The notes beneath the pieces are model-generated. The model was not told where the DNA came from. It did not search any database and was given only the letters and a program-made list of their open reading frames with translations. Of a stretch of DNA of 64,000 nt, positions 39,450-52,740 are shown one piece after another. Each line of letters begins with the position of its first letter. Position 1 is the stretch's first letter. A program made the translations under genes and the position numbers. The stretch is from Fasciola hepatica (lineage: Eukaryota > Platyhelminthes > Trematoda > Plagiorchiida > Fasciolidae), in the NCBI GenBank assembly GCA_948099385.1, contig CANUEZ040000062.1, positions 2,232,001 through 2,296,000 on the forward strand. The letters run 5' to 3'.

Positions 39450-39560
39450 CAGTCCTTGGCGTAGTCCCTACTGGTGACGCGGTCGACTCACAGTCACGCA
39501 ACCCGGGTTCAAATCCCAATTGGGGCTAGACGGATATGACTTGTAGTTGGTGGTTCTGGA
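39450..39560 (+). mobile_element. tRNA-like SINE fragment (family 1)
   Basis: GCGTAGTCCCTACTGGTGAC then CGGTCGACTCACAGTCACGC and B-box CGGGTTCAAATCCCAATTGG followed by GGGCT, parallel to 6297-6440. Confidence 0.5.
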
Positions 39561-42464
39561 TGGGAAAAGTGTGCAGTGTTTTCAACGCATTCAGTGATGA
39601 ACAACTGATGGTTGACAATGAGTGATGGGCCATTTCGTAGACAAACTGAATCTCCTACTAACCATATATACAGTAGGATGGAATTACTTAAGTAAGTTTC
39701 TTCGCTGTATCCGTTTATCTTTCGTTTGGGACCGGTTGTGGTGTCTTTCTCAGCTGATTTTGCGATTGATAGAAAAATGCGAATATCTTGTTTACAAAAT
39801 TATCCCATAGGTTTTTCGCAGCAATTCTTAGCATTCGCCTCAAGAACTATGTGTAAGCAGAATACTACCTAAGGTGGATAGTCAAATTGGACCCATTTTG
39901 AAACTGTGAATCGTTTTGGGTACCATATTACATACCAATTACTTTGTCAAGGTGCCATCCTTATTTTTTCCTCTGATCCCATCTCTACACAACATTTACT
40001 AAGAAGTACCCACGCAAAACATGTAGTGTTCCATTGTTTGTCTAAGTTTCGTTAAATTATCAAAAACCGGAAAGGACTGGATACCCAATTTCTAGGAAAA
40101 TACTTGAACTGTCATCAGTAGCCTCACATTCTTGTTGGATTCTCCTGAGGGTTCGGTGAATTGGTAGTTCTGACAAAATTGTTTATCTTATTGGAAAAGT
40201 GAGACGTTTATAAACTAAACGTAATCGCAGGCAAAAACCATACCCGTTGAGGACAGATCAAAAACACATCGTCTGGGATATGCAAATGCGGATTGACTGC
40301 TAGCATAGCCTCCAAAAACATATTTCAAGGATTGGACAATCGCTCTGCAGAAGCCAGGCAAAAAATGGTGTTTTCGTATTTATTATACATCTTGGGTAAT
40401 AATTTCAGCAGTATGATGGTTTTGTCAAGCAAAACAGAAAAACAGATGAATACGGTGACAGATAAAGATTACCCAATGGAATCAGTCAAAAAGTACGACT
40501 ACTATGTGAATGCCGGGATTAAATATATGTTAGGTTTTCGAAATGTAAATACTGAGTGAAATTAGCCCTAGATTCATTACAGCGCGTGAAAGCATCTGAT
40601 GTACAGTCAACTTGAAAATAATGCGAGATTCGCCACTGTCCAATGTGCATTAACACGGTAGACCAGACTTTCATGCCACTTTCACTCGTATTTAGCAGTT
40701 TCAATATACTTGAAGCACGAGGGTCTCCGGAAGGTCAAAACCCCTTCTTCCTGTTGGAATGTATGAATTCTTCCTGAGAAACTTGAGTATTCGTGCAGGA
40801 AAGTAGCCACTCATTGCGATGACAATTCACCTTTTGGATGGAAGTCGCCGGGTTGACCCAGATACCGAGTCATAAGACAGCCACGAAATCGGAGTTTGCT
40901 GAAGTTCACCGAGGCACTAATCATTCACCAGACGAAGCCCGAAATTTACGTTCATCAGACATTTTATGGGTCATTGGTATGGCCATGGAATTGATTTGTG
41001 AACCCACCTTCCCTTATCTTCGACCGACCCCACATTTTTATCCCGATGGGTTTTCATGTTTTGATCGTGAATGACTCTCGCGAGCAGTGGTGTTGTTCAA
41101 CCTTCTGCACCAAGATACCGAACGGATTATCACAATGGTTCAGTCTCCTCTGATTCCCACAGCGAATCTATGCTTAGTTAACAGAACGATAAGTTACCTA
41201 TATTGCGCCATCTTCACGTAGTCAAATAAGGTGTTCTTTGGCAACTGATTGAGAGCACAAAAAAATGAAGACCAATATCAATCCTTGTCCTACAGGTATT
41301 GCACTTCGTGTGAAGTGATTTACGAGGCTGGGTCAGAGCTAGGATGACATTGTAAACCAATGATCAACCTATTGGACTCAAATGCCCGGTACAAGTTCAA
41401 ACCGGAACTCGCCGCGTAAGCACGGCTTTCGAGCAATGTGGCCAAGTCATAAACTAGTACGGATAAAACCAGAACGTAGCTCTCCTCAGGATTGCTTTGC
41501 CACAAAACCACTACTGACTTACTATCGGATGGGACTCATATACATTATTTACAGACTAACCACGGAAGTCAGTACCGCACCTTGTTTCTGGCCATCTCAA
41601 AATCACCCGACCTTGTCTGCAAAACTTACCGGGACTGGATTTTCTTTTCGTTTCAAGTAATGAAGTAAGAGTTTTATTTAGTGTTTCTGGAGCTCTTCGT
41701 TATCAGAAGATAATCCTTCGATGGCTTCTTCAGAAACCTTCAAAAACAACTCTTAGCAGTCTGAAAGCTCATCCCACTGCACGATGATGACATCTTTCAT
41801 CCGTCTCAAGCTCTTCTTATAGATCCTAATCATCCTCCTCCTTCCTTTGTTCTCAGGACCGCCATAGAATGCATGCTTCTGTGAACTTACCATTCAGCAC
41901 CGTCACTTCAAAGAGGGGTGGGGGGGGGGTCAAGTGGCCACCTCCAATCTTTTCCAATTTTTACATGTATGCCTGCCGTAAGAATTCATCATTCACGGAA
42001 AAGCTGTTACGTGACATCTGTGGCACCGCTATGATACCCGACTCTCCTTGGGGAAAGGGTAGAAAATGGTGTGTTTTGTAGCTTCTGCTCCATGGTTGTG
42101 GAACCCGGCCACATTAAGTTGAAGGCGTCTGGTGGTATTCCATATTCAACCACCGATGCCTCCGAAAATCTAATTGCTTCCGGCGGGAGCATGGGGTGAG
42201 CAATGACAGGTTTCTTCGGTGGTTGTTGGGTGCGACTAGTCGTTCACTGACCGAGGTGACCTACGTCGCCTTCGGTGACACTGCCACACTTTACCCGTAC
42301 TTTTCCATTGTCTATCCTTCTTTGTTTCATTTGCAAGTGCTGGACAAGGTTGTAAGAAGCGACGCGGTAGCCCCGTCTTCCTGGTTCAACCTGAGGGACG
42401 GGGAGTGTCAAGTGTCGGGGAAGGCGAGGAAGACTGCTCAGAATAGAAGTCACTGGTGCCAATG

Positions 42465-42465
<1 letters not shown>

Positions 42466-42502
<37 letters not shown>
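42466..42502. repeat. (TA)n microsatellite
   Basis: Uninterrupted TA dinucleotides. Confidence 0.95.
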
Positions 42503-42505
<3 letters not shown>

Positions 42506-45359
42506 ACTATGTGTGTTCTTTGATTTTTCATCCAGTTTCATTCTACCTGTGGTTCTTTCTGTCATCACATTCTCTTCATGCACGTTGTAGTATCTAGTGC
42601 TTACTTTGTACTAGGATGACTTTACTAACCCCCAGTTTATAGTACACAGGGAACAAATATGCCCTACCGTTTTCAGAGTTGAGATAAGCTTACTTCTTCC
42701 TCTTGGTCGACTTTTGCAAAAAGCTGCTCTCCTGATGTCTGATTCCTTCATTATCAGGGATCCACAACACCGTTTCCAACTTGGGCGAGTGTATATCCTT
42801 GCTTCTGCTACCGTAACTACTGTTGTTCTTTTACAGCAGCCTTCTTGTTTCGTCCTCCAGTATTCTCCTTCCCTTAATCTGTTTCTTAGGTACAAGGCTA
42901 CCTATATCTGACAACTCTAAAAAACTATTCGCTCTAATTCAAATCTTCATTCAAAGTGGAACCTTGGGGAATTTGTTCAGTTGCCACAGTTATGTTTTAC
43001 TTCCTTTGGGCGTAAAACTGTCGAAGTACCATTAATCCAAATTTTTTCTATGCCCTTTATAGAACAGTAGATACACGGGAGAAATGACTTCCATTTTATC
43101 TTTGAACTGATTGCCGAGTTTAACCAGCTCGCTGCTGTCCTGCTACAACACGAATTACGCTTTTGTACAACCGCGTAGGAGGTGTGTGTGTGGTCCGACC
43201 CAAAGAATTAGAGTAAGCCGAAGCATTGGCATTTGAAAAATGCCATTTGTCATTTGCTCCTCTCAGATCCCTTTACTGTGTCCCTATTGCTTAGGGAAAA
43301 TCCACGGAGGCGCGTACTGAAAGACCTTCCAAACGAACACTGACTATTTTCTGTTTATCAGCTGCTGTTTCCATGGGGTCCAAATTGCACTAGGGGCTAC
43401 TTGACTAAAAATATTTGAAGCACGAAAAGAAAGACCGAGTTGCCAGTTACACACTTTACTGACCTATCGCGAACTGTATACCCTATAAGAAACTTAAAGA
43501 CTAAGTTTGTTATTTTTTAGTAACGTTCTCGGAAATTTGTATCCAGAAATTCACTTTTCCACAGTAGAGAGTTCCCGGTTAACTGATTATTTCTCACAAG
43601 GGAGCGTTGTTTGGGGAATTTTTGATTAAATAGCTGGAAATAACTTTTGATGCTGTTCACATCAGTTAAGTCTCTATCAGCGTCTAAATGGTTTCACAAC
43701 AACCAAAGTATTCTTGGGAGCTGAAAGAAATACCAAAGCTCAATCAGCTTCAAATCCACTTTCATTGCTGGGGAGCAAAACTGAGATCGAGGCTTGAAAT
43801 TTGTCCACAAACACTTCAGATGGCACATAAAGCTTTCTTACCAAATACTTTTTGACACCACGCACTCGTTGCTTGTCAACTTGTCTTTATGCCAGTCCTA
43901 CCCGAAAACACGCTCTAATTCTCAATATATCCCTTCCCGCGTAAGGATTTCCAAGAATTTCTGGGTTCCATGCTTGGATCACTTGTCAACAAACGGAAAT
44001 TGATAGAGAGAGACAGAGTGGCCGATGAATTGTTTCCTAATTTTAACAAAAGAATTTGAATTTTAGAATTCTTAAAAAAATACTTTTCATATTCCTCAGA
44101 CAATACGAATAAGTTGATTTTCCAGGTAAATATAAGCACGAATTTACTAGGGGATTACAAATATAGATAAGTATATCACTAGAAATATCTTACACTCTTG
44201 TCTGATGTCACTGATCGATTGCAAAACTAGGATACCTATCTGAGAAAGTCTTATTTTACCATCAAGTATCTCCCGTTTACGCGTTCGAATTTATCTAAGT
44301 AAAACACCGAGGCTTCTTTGATTGGAAGACATTCAGTTGCATCCTACCCTACTTCTTTCTGTCCTCATAAAGCAGTTTATCGAACAGCTTCCATCTTACA
44401 TGTTGTACAAGCTTTCGCCCACTAGCACGGAGTCTTTTTCGACTAAAAGTGACACTGTTGAGAAAAACAATGCACCAAAACCCATCAAACCCGGGAAAAC
44501 CTCAATGCTCGTGCATCGATAGCCTTGACATGTCTTTCGCACCAAAGGTAATTAGGAATTTGAACAGAGCAAAATCGACCAGCTACTGCAGCTTTCAATC
44601 GTATCTTGGGAAACGTTATGTTTAGACTACCGTTCATTCGGGTTCAAGAAACGTGACTGGGTGACAAGACCAAAAAGATCGTATCAGTGATTCTGACCGT
44701 CAAGTGAATGGAGAACACTTTTGCAAAGAGGTTTGTAGGGTTTAATGAAATGCTTTGAAAACAGAGGGCCACGGACACAAGTCAACAGCAAAAAAGTTAC
44801 AATTGGACTTTTCAGTCTACAGCTCCTTTTCCAAGAGCGATTTTTCAGGTGGCTCTATTTTATTTGGCTCATCAACGAAAAGCGACTCACCTTTTTCACT
44901 CAGTTACGTAACTGAAATTGGTAAAATATGAGTATGAGTGACCTGACTCCACGTCACACCCACCCATTCCATTTTGGTTTCCAAAACAGCTAGTCGATTG
45001 ATTGTATTCACCAGTCACTCTATAAATGGCATCAATCAAAACCCCGTCGTCAAGCTGACTTCGCCAATATAATTCTTGGATAAGTAGAACTAATTTATTG
45101 TATTATAAGTGCAGTGGTATTGGCCGGTAGACGAAAACAGTAAAAACAAGCAAGTTTCTGAGATTTTGTTCAAAAAATCTATTTCCTGACTCAAATTTGT
45201 GTAGAGAAACCAAAAACTTTGGTTTATGCTATTTAGCAGGGATTATTCTTCTGCATCTTCAAAAAGCCCATACTGCCATTCAGAGGATCCTTGGATAGGC
45301 AAGACAAAAGAATAAAAGACAACGTCTTGAGCAGCTTCCAAAAATAAGATTAGCTGGAA

Positions 45360-47497
45360 TGTTTTGTTACCAAAGGTAAAAGTGAAGCGATACTTCAATC
45401 ACGCTACTGACGGAGATCAAGGTTATGACGGCCAATGGCCAATGCTTCCGCGTAATTGAGTAGCATTCACTTTTTTCGCCTGAGTAGACGACCTTAACTA
45501 CGTCGTATAGAATGACGCTGTTGCTCCCCTCCAAAATCTTTTGGGTGATGGATGATCTGAGACATTTTCGTTTGCTTAGTGACATCATTCTTATAAAGTT
45601 ACTACCCCTTGCTTTTTGTAACCACACCGGGATATTTTCGGTGATTCGGTAACGTAACTACCTCTTTGTTGTCTTTGTGGGTAGTTGGCAGTTGTTATCT
45701 AACCGGTGTAGGTATCTCGGTGGTTTGGAAGACAATCAGCCGTTCGAGCGCGTAGTAGGTACACTTAACGGCAGAGTTCAGAAGCTTGCTAACTGAGCCA
45801 CTGACATTATCATCTTTACAGGGTTATTCCAAACAAACACTCACTTCAGGTACTTCTACTTTTTCCCTATCCGATTTTGGTTTAGAAATTTCGAGGATTA
45901 CTAAAGGTGGGTGACCATTTGCATGCAATATCTTCTCTAACGCTGCTTCCCCGCCGTCCATTGATTCACAGTTCGTGCGAATTTCACGTGCTGCATGGGC
46001 TAGGGTTCAGAAAAGGCCCCGCTATACATATGAAGAACGAAGCTAGTGAAATCTCTATGTTGAGCTGACCAAGTAAGTTTTCGAAAAGCATATTCCTTGA
46101 GTGGTCCATCCTTTCGGCGAGCGATTTCAACCTCCAGAATATCAGTTCGATGGTCTTTTGTGTGATGCTGAAGTGATTTATGGGTGAGTTTTATTGATTT
46201 TGGTAAAAAGCAGTTCTTTGCCGCCACTGGCTTGAATGATCACTAATATGTCATCAACGTAGTGACGGTAAAGGTTCCAATTTTAAGTGTGGTCTGCCAG
46301 CTTTTATTCGAGGTCGGCAAAAAATATGTATGAGTGGATTCACTATGGTATCACCGTCTATTTGCCAGTAGTTTTGACCAATTCTGATCACCTTTGACGT
46401 CTATAGCAATGTCAATCTTGTTTACTCGCTGCATGTAGGCCGACACAGAGGTTGTATCGATCTATCGCTCTGCATACTATGCCATAGGTTCATGCACTGG
46501 AGCAATATGTCCATGTTTATTAGTCACTTGTTATTTTCACATCTTGAAGCTGTCTTTGACGTTGTGATGGCTGATCGAACTTTGAAAAATTTGAGTTATT
46601 CCACCAGTCAATGGGTCAAACAATAGTGCGTTTAATTAACCATGGAGAAGATGGGACGCAAATACAAATCTGTATTGTGCCTTTTTTCGTACTCTGCACG
46701 CATGTGTTATATGAGTTGTTCTTGGACGGAGAGATTTTACTGTTTCCTCTTCTACAAGTTTTACTTGCACCAGAATTTCGAGTTCTTCACACACTTTCCT
46801 TTCCAGTTCTCATAGAAGAAGAGAACTAGGTTGGATTTGTACTTAGTTGTATCGCCCAACCTTCGCGAGGGCTTTTCTTTATTTGTGGTTTACCTATCAA
46901 CTATGAGCCTAAACTTTTACCTGGCCAAAATAAAACGATATTGGTGTTCATTTGTTGGCAGTCTAATTGCTGCTATATGATCTGTGGTCAATGGAATGTA
47001 TTGTTTTGCGCTAGTAATTCTGTATTGCTGCTTCAGGTCCACAGCATTTGCCTTGAGCCAGCCCACAGCATATTTGTTCATGGGTTGCAGTTATGATAAC
47101 TGTTCGAAGAACATTTCATACTTGGCATGTGTGTCAATAAGATGGCCGTTTTCGGTCGAATGTAGTAATTCATTCCTTACGATAAAAATTCTAATGGCAG
47201 TTTATTCACCTGACACGGTGATATATTGTACACGTAATTCTTGGGATGTTCCGGAAGTGGCGAGACCGTATGATTGTGGTCGAATGATTTGTATAGATTC
47301 TCCCCTTAATAAGCTGTGGTTTGGCGATCTTTCCTGAACACATTTTGGTAAATCTGAGTGGCTATGTCAAATTTCGAAAATCCGTCTACAGTGTCCGATG
47401 CTTTGGATCCAACTAACTGTAGTTCCCACGGTCCGAATTTGGATTCGTCAGTGTGATACTTTCTCGTTCTTTTCCAGATTGCTCGGTGGCTGTGCAA
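45360..47497 (-). pseudogene. Eroded Penelope-like element (RT + GIY-YIG), PLE-3
   Basis: Minus strand, many frameshifts and stops. In order: an N-terminal segment near 47300-47100 (YNISPCQVNKLPLEFLS, GMNYYIRPKTA); RT motif B remnant near 46350 (WQIDGDTIVNPLIHI for the QKDGVAMGSPLGP pattern); motif C near 46265 (YRHYVDDILVII); DILEVEIARRKDGPL and RKLTWSAQHRDFTSFV near 46130-46060 (compare FLDVRMNR and RKATWNGQYIHFHSFV in PLE-2); and endonuclease remnants near 45640-45450 (ITENIPVWLQK, SSITQKILEGS). Domain order and spacing match the elements at 56.7-61.8 kb. Dead and old. Confidence 0.7.
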
Positions 47498-50400
47498 AGT
47501 TTCTCATGGTATGAAAGCTTACCGTAAGTGGCTGGATAGCGATTCCGTTCAATAAACACTAACGAGAAGGTCTCCATAGCATGAGCGTTAAACGTTCGTT
47601 TTACTAGCGAGTCATCGACGCAAGGAGGTAACTTTTGAGGAATTTAAAACATTCCTTTCCTAGACACAAATCTGAATGGAAAAGCCCACAGCCGTGGTTT
47701 GCACAATGTATCCAAGATCATTTTGATGAATCCTAACCACTGCCGTCTCTGCGTCATGTACTCTGTACAAGTCAGTGACTTGGTTCCTCGCTGCTCTGGG
47801 GTCAATGTCGTGATTGGTATCTTCAATGAGTTCAGGTTTAAAATATATCACACGTGTCTCCTGGATGTGAGACAATGCTTAACAGCACATATTATGATGA
47901 TGATGAGGGTGGGTATTAAAACTCAAAAGAAGAACTAGGGGAGGTTAAAGAGCAATGTAAACAACTGGAAGGTATCCTACGCCTAAATGGAGAAAAAATA
48001 TCTTAGAAATGTACCTGTGAACCTTCGAGGAGTGTAGATACTCCAGAAACAGTTCTGTTTTTGGGACTACTACAGACCCATTGAATTACCTTGCGTGCGC
48101 AAAAATTCACTTTCCGTTTGTCTTCACAGTGTTCCTAGTGTCACCATCATCATTATCATTGTTGTCAGGAAGCAACAAAGGGAGAAGCCATGAGTTTCAA
48201 ATTGATTTGAATTTCACAGTTAGGATTCGCACTTCATTCAGCACAGAATTCCGTCTGAACGGTTTTGTCAAGTCATTGAATGCCGTGAGGTCTCGAAGTG
48301 TTTAGGCATGGTGGGGTCTGTGCCAGTGGTACTAACTTGGTCACAAGTGGAGACAGCAACACTGAAGTCATTAGATTTTTCTAACATTGGATGTGCGGTA
48401 GTTATTGTCCTAATAATAACTGTGAGAAACCTATGGTACGCTGTCCGTCTTAGAACTGCACACATTTTGATGTCGGCAGTGGTTTTTTTAATCGGTCCAG
48501 AACTGTCTTACATTTTGACATTCATTCGACTCGTTCGTCGGTTTGCAAATCTCAGTCGATGCAATCATATTCGCGTCAGCCTGTTGACCCAGACTGTCCG
48601 TCGATCTGACACATCCGCACCCCGTCTGAGACTATTTTGCTTCAGACACGTGCATACAGGCACGTGAAGATTTTAGTTCAATTTTTTCTAATACATTCAC
48701 CCGCATGCACGTTACTGTAGCCAAAGTCGAATAGTATACGCCAGGTACTGACTTGGTGTTCTGTACTGTTGTTTGGACACGGATATACAAGATTGCCACA
48801 ACTGCAGTGCAACTTCCGTATGGGACTAAAGGTTTCTCCGTCGTTAGTCACCTTTGTCAGATAGTTTATCAGCCGAGAAAAGCAAGTACCAGGTAATGTG
48901 AACTTCCAGAGTGAAATATGCTTAAATAAGCTCAAAAATTAACCGCATAAGTGGAAGGCTCTGAGAGCCTCATTTGTTGTCAAGGCCTCGATCCGACAGA
49001 AGATTGAGTGTTTTACTGTTTTCCAATCATGATGTCAACTTCGAGAGTTTATTTCGGCAAATTTCACAGTGAAACCACTAAATGGTTGAGTTATCACACA
49101 CACCACGGAGAAACGATGCGACACAACCGTGTAACTAAGAGGAAATCTGTAGTTAAGCTACACCAAAGAAAATCCGATCAACAGAAAAGTCAGATTTGGA
49201 GAAAAATGTGCAACACTAACGAGGTAAACATTTGTGAGACAAATAAAAGTGCGAATATCAGTAGTAGTCGATCATGGTGTTAAACATAGGTACCGGACTA
49301 ACCTTTAAGGTTCAATCCGCGATACCTCGGGAGGGTGGGGTCACGTTGACGCGATAATACAAACAATGGCTGAAGTTTGTGTGACAGTGAAAAGCCAAGG
49401 ATCAGACGGAGTTATGAGTAAGGAGACATCGGTGGTAAGATGAAAATAGGCCGCCGTCAAATGGTCAAAAGGTGTACTTTAGACCTTGAGGTCTCAGGTT
49501 CGAATCCTGGCACCGCTGGAGCCGGTCTCTTCTCCCTTTCGGTGGCTTTTCATTGGCCTCGACCCACCTTCCGGAAATATTGTACCTTGTTTGTATGCTA
49601 AATAAAGGAATTGGAAAAATAGTAGCAATAATAATAGTATTATTTAAATGGGTCAGATATGTTTATTGGTTCACACGGTCGGTAGAGGCTACATTTGTGT
49701 TTGCTTTCTCACCTCTGCCCTGGGACAGAAATAAAGGAATTTCGGCCTCGGTAACTGCACTCAGCGTACATGTCTCTCAATAGATTGCCGGTGAGAACGT
49801 GCGAATTCAAGGCAAAGCAGTCTGTTCGTGTCATTTACTTATGTTCAGGGGAAGTTCTACGAAGGAATTGTTTGCATTCATTTTGGTTTTTACTCTGGTG
49901 ACGGTCACTCGACCCGATGACTGGATTGTAAACAAATGCTCAGTATGCTTTTGTGCTTCAGGATGTGTAAAACACATTTCCTATTGTACACAAAATCCTT
50001 CAGGTAAATTGATGTGCAATGTTATTATTTTCAAAAACAAACTGATCATTTGTATGTGTTATCAATGAAAGATTCTATCTACGTAACTTTAGCACATTCG
50101 GTTTGCGGGAAGTGTGTCGGAGGGTTTGTTTGGTCAGCGCATTTCAGTGTGGAATATGTGTTTTTCTATCATTTGTGTTGAGCGCTTTGTAGCCAATAAC
50201 GTCGAGTGGATTGACGATAATTTCCACGACACGGCTATGAAGCATGCGGCACAATCCAAATATGGACTACTTTATCCATTTCGAGAATTGGTACTTGTGT
50301 TTGAGTAGGAAACAAAACTCATGCCTCTTAGGCGTTCACCAGGCTGCCCGAAATAACGGTGTTGACCTAAAATCTTCGACAGCTGCACTGTGTTCTAGAG

Positions 50401-50689
50401 AGTCGCAAATCACATTAGATCAAAGCTGTTATGACCGATCAGGTGCATTTAGAACTCAGGGCTGGAAATTTTCCAAAGCGAATGGACTGCTCAGTAAGCA
50501 CGTGATAATTGAGTGGAGGAACTCCTCTGAATCACGAAGAAACGAATAAGACGGATAAAAACGGGCTATTTGGAAATCCCTTGATGCTACGCTTAATCTA
50601 TCCATGTTCAGTTCTGATTTGGGACCAGTTCAGCAGTTACAAACAGCATTAACGTAACGAGAATTGCAACAGAAGTAGGAAGTCATGCT
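47498..50689. other. No supported gene
   Basis: Short open frames on both strands only, the longest 119 codons at 48308-48667 and hydrophobic in its middle. One family-2 SINE at 49445. Nothing else is recognised. Confidence 0.55.
49445..49615 (+). mobile_element. tRNA-like SINE (family 2)
   Basis: CCGCCGTCAAATGGTCAAAA head, TAGACCTTGAGGTCT, B-box CAGGTTCGAATCCTGGCACC, and a body through CCTTCCGGAAATATTGT to GCTAAATAAAGGAATTGG. Best preserved copy of the family here. Confidence 0.55.
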
Positions 50690-50880
50690 GTGATGGTGCT
50701 GAAGCATAGGGTAGGAGTCGTCGAGAATCAGGTTTCATCTTCTGCTTGTAAAACCTGGCCGCTGAGGGTGGAGGACATAAAAAGCTGGAGGGTTTCGGCC
50801 ACTGTTACCTCAGATGTATAGCAACAGTAAAGTGCTTTGATCGGATCCCATACCATACCGTTATTCAACACTGCTCGAAT
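50690..50880 (+). pseudogene. RTE-like LINE fragment (C-terminal part of pol)
   Basis: Plus-strand frame 1 reads CKTWPLRVEDIKSWRV, then a frameshift to LEGFGHCYLRCIATVKCFDR and IPYHTVIQHC. This matches the general pattern of the C-terminal region of RTE-type reverse transcriptases (GCETWPLR-(A/V)ED..., L.VFDHRCLR.IA). Short and broken. Confidence 0.45.
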
Positions 50881-51949
50881 TTAGTAGTACTATCTTCATT
50901 TCTTCATTGTAGCCATCTCCAATGGTTCAGCCAAGTCCTCATTTGGTCCGAAATGGAACTCATATGGTGGAATGTTTCGCTGATATCTTACCCAAGAAGG
51001 AAGTGTCGCACTGAAAGTTAGCCAAAGAAGTGCTTCGTCATATTTAAAGCGGAAGTAAAACTTCTGGCCCTTCAGTCAGTCTTCGGATTGCTTGTCTGTC
51101 ACAAATACTTGATTTCACTGTGCGCTGACCTTAGACCTGATCGCAGCGCCCGGACAGCCTTTATCATAGACATCCAAGAAGCTTATTTGTCCTCATACAG
51201 AAGTTGGTCACGCAAAAGTACGAAAGCAACTGAACACGCAAGTTACACATTTTGGAGCCGTACCAACTGGGAAACGAGGTGATGCTGGGTGGCGCTTATG
51301 GACTAGTTAGTATTTTCGCCACTGTCACAAACTTATAAAGTTTGGGTCACCTCAAAATTTTCGAAAATTAAGGTAATCAGTGAGATCATCACATCAAAAA
51401 GTCGGGTTTACTGGTCTATACTGTAAGGTTAACCTGAAAATTTAAAGTTCAAAAAACTTGAATAATAGTAAGCCCGGTCAATCAACGCTTTCGTGCACCC
51501 GATAAAGGGGGATTCTTTCCCAGCACGTACTTTGTTTTGTAGGGGGGTCATTTGTTACTTGATCTCTGTCTACAGTTGGGCGGACAAAGTGAGGGATGAA
51601 GCTGGTTCCATACGCAGGCATTTTTCTACTGGTGAATTTGTCGCATGCGTCAAAATGCTTTCCAATGATCAGGCCAGTGAGAATATCAGTGTTACTGCGG
51701 CCAGAAAGCAGCTTCCTGGACATGGTAAAATGATCGAAATGTTTTGCTTTTGAACCGGGAGAAATTACAAAGTGACAGTTAAGTCAGTAAGGGGAAACGA
51801 GAAATGTTACGAACCGGAGTACATGATTGTGGGACATTCTGTTTTCTTAGTCTGACCGATAAAAATTGAACAACTCCTGACTCTACTGAACACAGTTTCA
51901 ACATGACTACGCCATCAAAGGTTGTGCGTTAGAGGGACTCCGAGGTAAG
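50881..51949. other. No supported gene
   Basis: A pair of opposed open frames at about 51478-51753 has no recognisable domain. The stretch may be the downstream part of the LINE-like fragment at 51950-52740, but I cannot show it. Confidence 0.45.
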
Positions 51950-52740
51950 ATCTAAGGAGACTTTGGTTATCAGCGGAAAGATACAGGGTTGTTATAACAG
52001 TTTGGTAGCGTGATCTGTACTGGAAATTGAAGAGCTTGTCAAAGTATTTTAGGACTTTAGGGCAAACACAGTGAGGAGCGGGTCAGAAACAAAGTTCATT
52101 CACACTATTTTGAAGAAAATTCAAGCTTCTGTGTCCGTTAAAGCTAAATCTAAGCAAAAAATAACCGGCTTATGGTAGTCTACAGGATTAGATAAAGTGG
52201 AAACTTACTAGTATAACCGAAAAAGAGTTGGGGATAAAATAACACTTTGAAAAACACCAGAGTTAACTTGCTGAGAAGACGAGTAACTTTCACTACGAGA
52301 AGTAAAGAAAAATATTCACAAAGAATGTATAATGAACGACGGCCAACTCCGTTATCGTGTAGAATGCTCAGAAGCGCACCGAGGTCGCGGAGAAAGAAAG
52401 AAAGCCCAACACTACACCCACCGTGATCAGCGGTAGAGGTAATAGAGTTAACAATTTAGCTAAAGACATGAAGGATTGAAAATGGGGTTCGTGGGCAAAT
52501 TTGTCTGGTCGGGGGAGTGAATTTGGGGAAGTATTTGGCAAAGTACATTCTCAAGTACTTCCAGCAAAACCTTTTTGCAGGCTGTCGGACGATATTTTTG
52601 GGTCCTTTCTTGGGTACAGGTGTGATGCATACAAATCTCTAACAATCGGGAATCACCCCTAAATCATTAAGACGAAAGAATAGACCAGTCAAGGGGGATG
52701 TGAATTCGAAAGGTCAAATCTTTCGTGACACTAAAGATAG
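51950..52740 (-). pseudogene. Possible CR1/jockey-type LINE reverse transcriptase fragment
   Basis: On the minus strand near 52640-52560: RFVCITPVPKKGPKNIV followed by an eroded segment, resembling the (V/I)TP(I/V)FKKG...NYRPISLTS motif of non-LTR RTs. Further down near 52370: LGALLSILHDNGVGRR, resembling LGPLLFLxYINDL. Frames are broken throughout. The segment at 53157-53780 on the same strand (with SNSDHCSSLLY) could be its endonuclease end. Confidence 0.35.

Larger units (their letters stand above)
36040..45359. other. Region upstream of twitchin: no supported gene
   Basis: Begins with the 5'UTR and presumed promoter of twitchin; no TATA box or initiator can be assigned. It holds two SINE-like units, a TA run at 42466-42502, a G run near 41919-41930 and only short unrelated open frames. 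The open frame of 88 codons at 40293-40559 is noted in the findings. Confidence 0.6.

Noticed and set aside
48308..48667. 119-codon hydrophobic open frame as a membrane protein gene
   Set aside because: No family resemblance, no splice or promoter context, and an equally open frame on the opposite strand over part of it.
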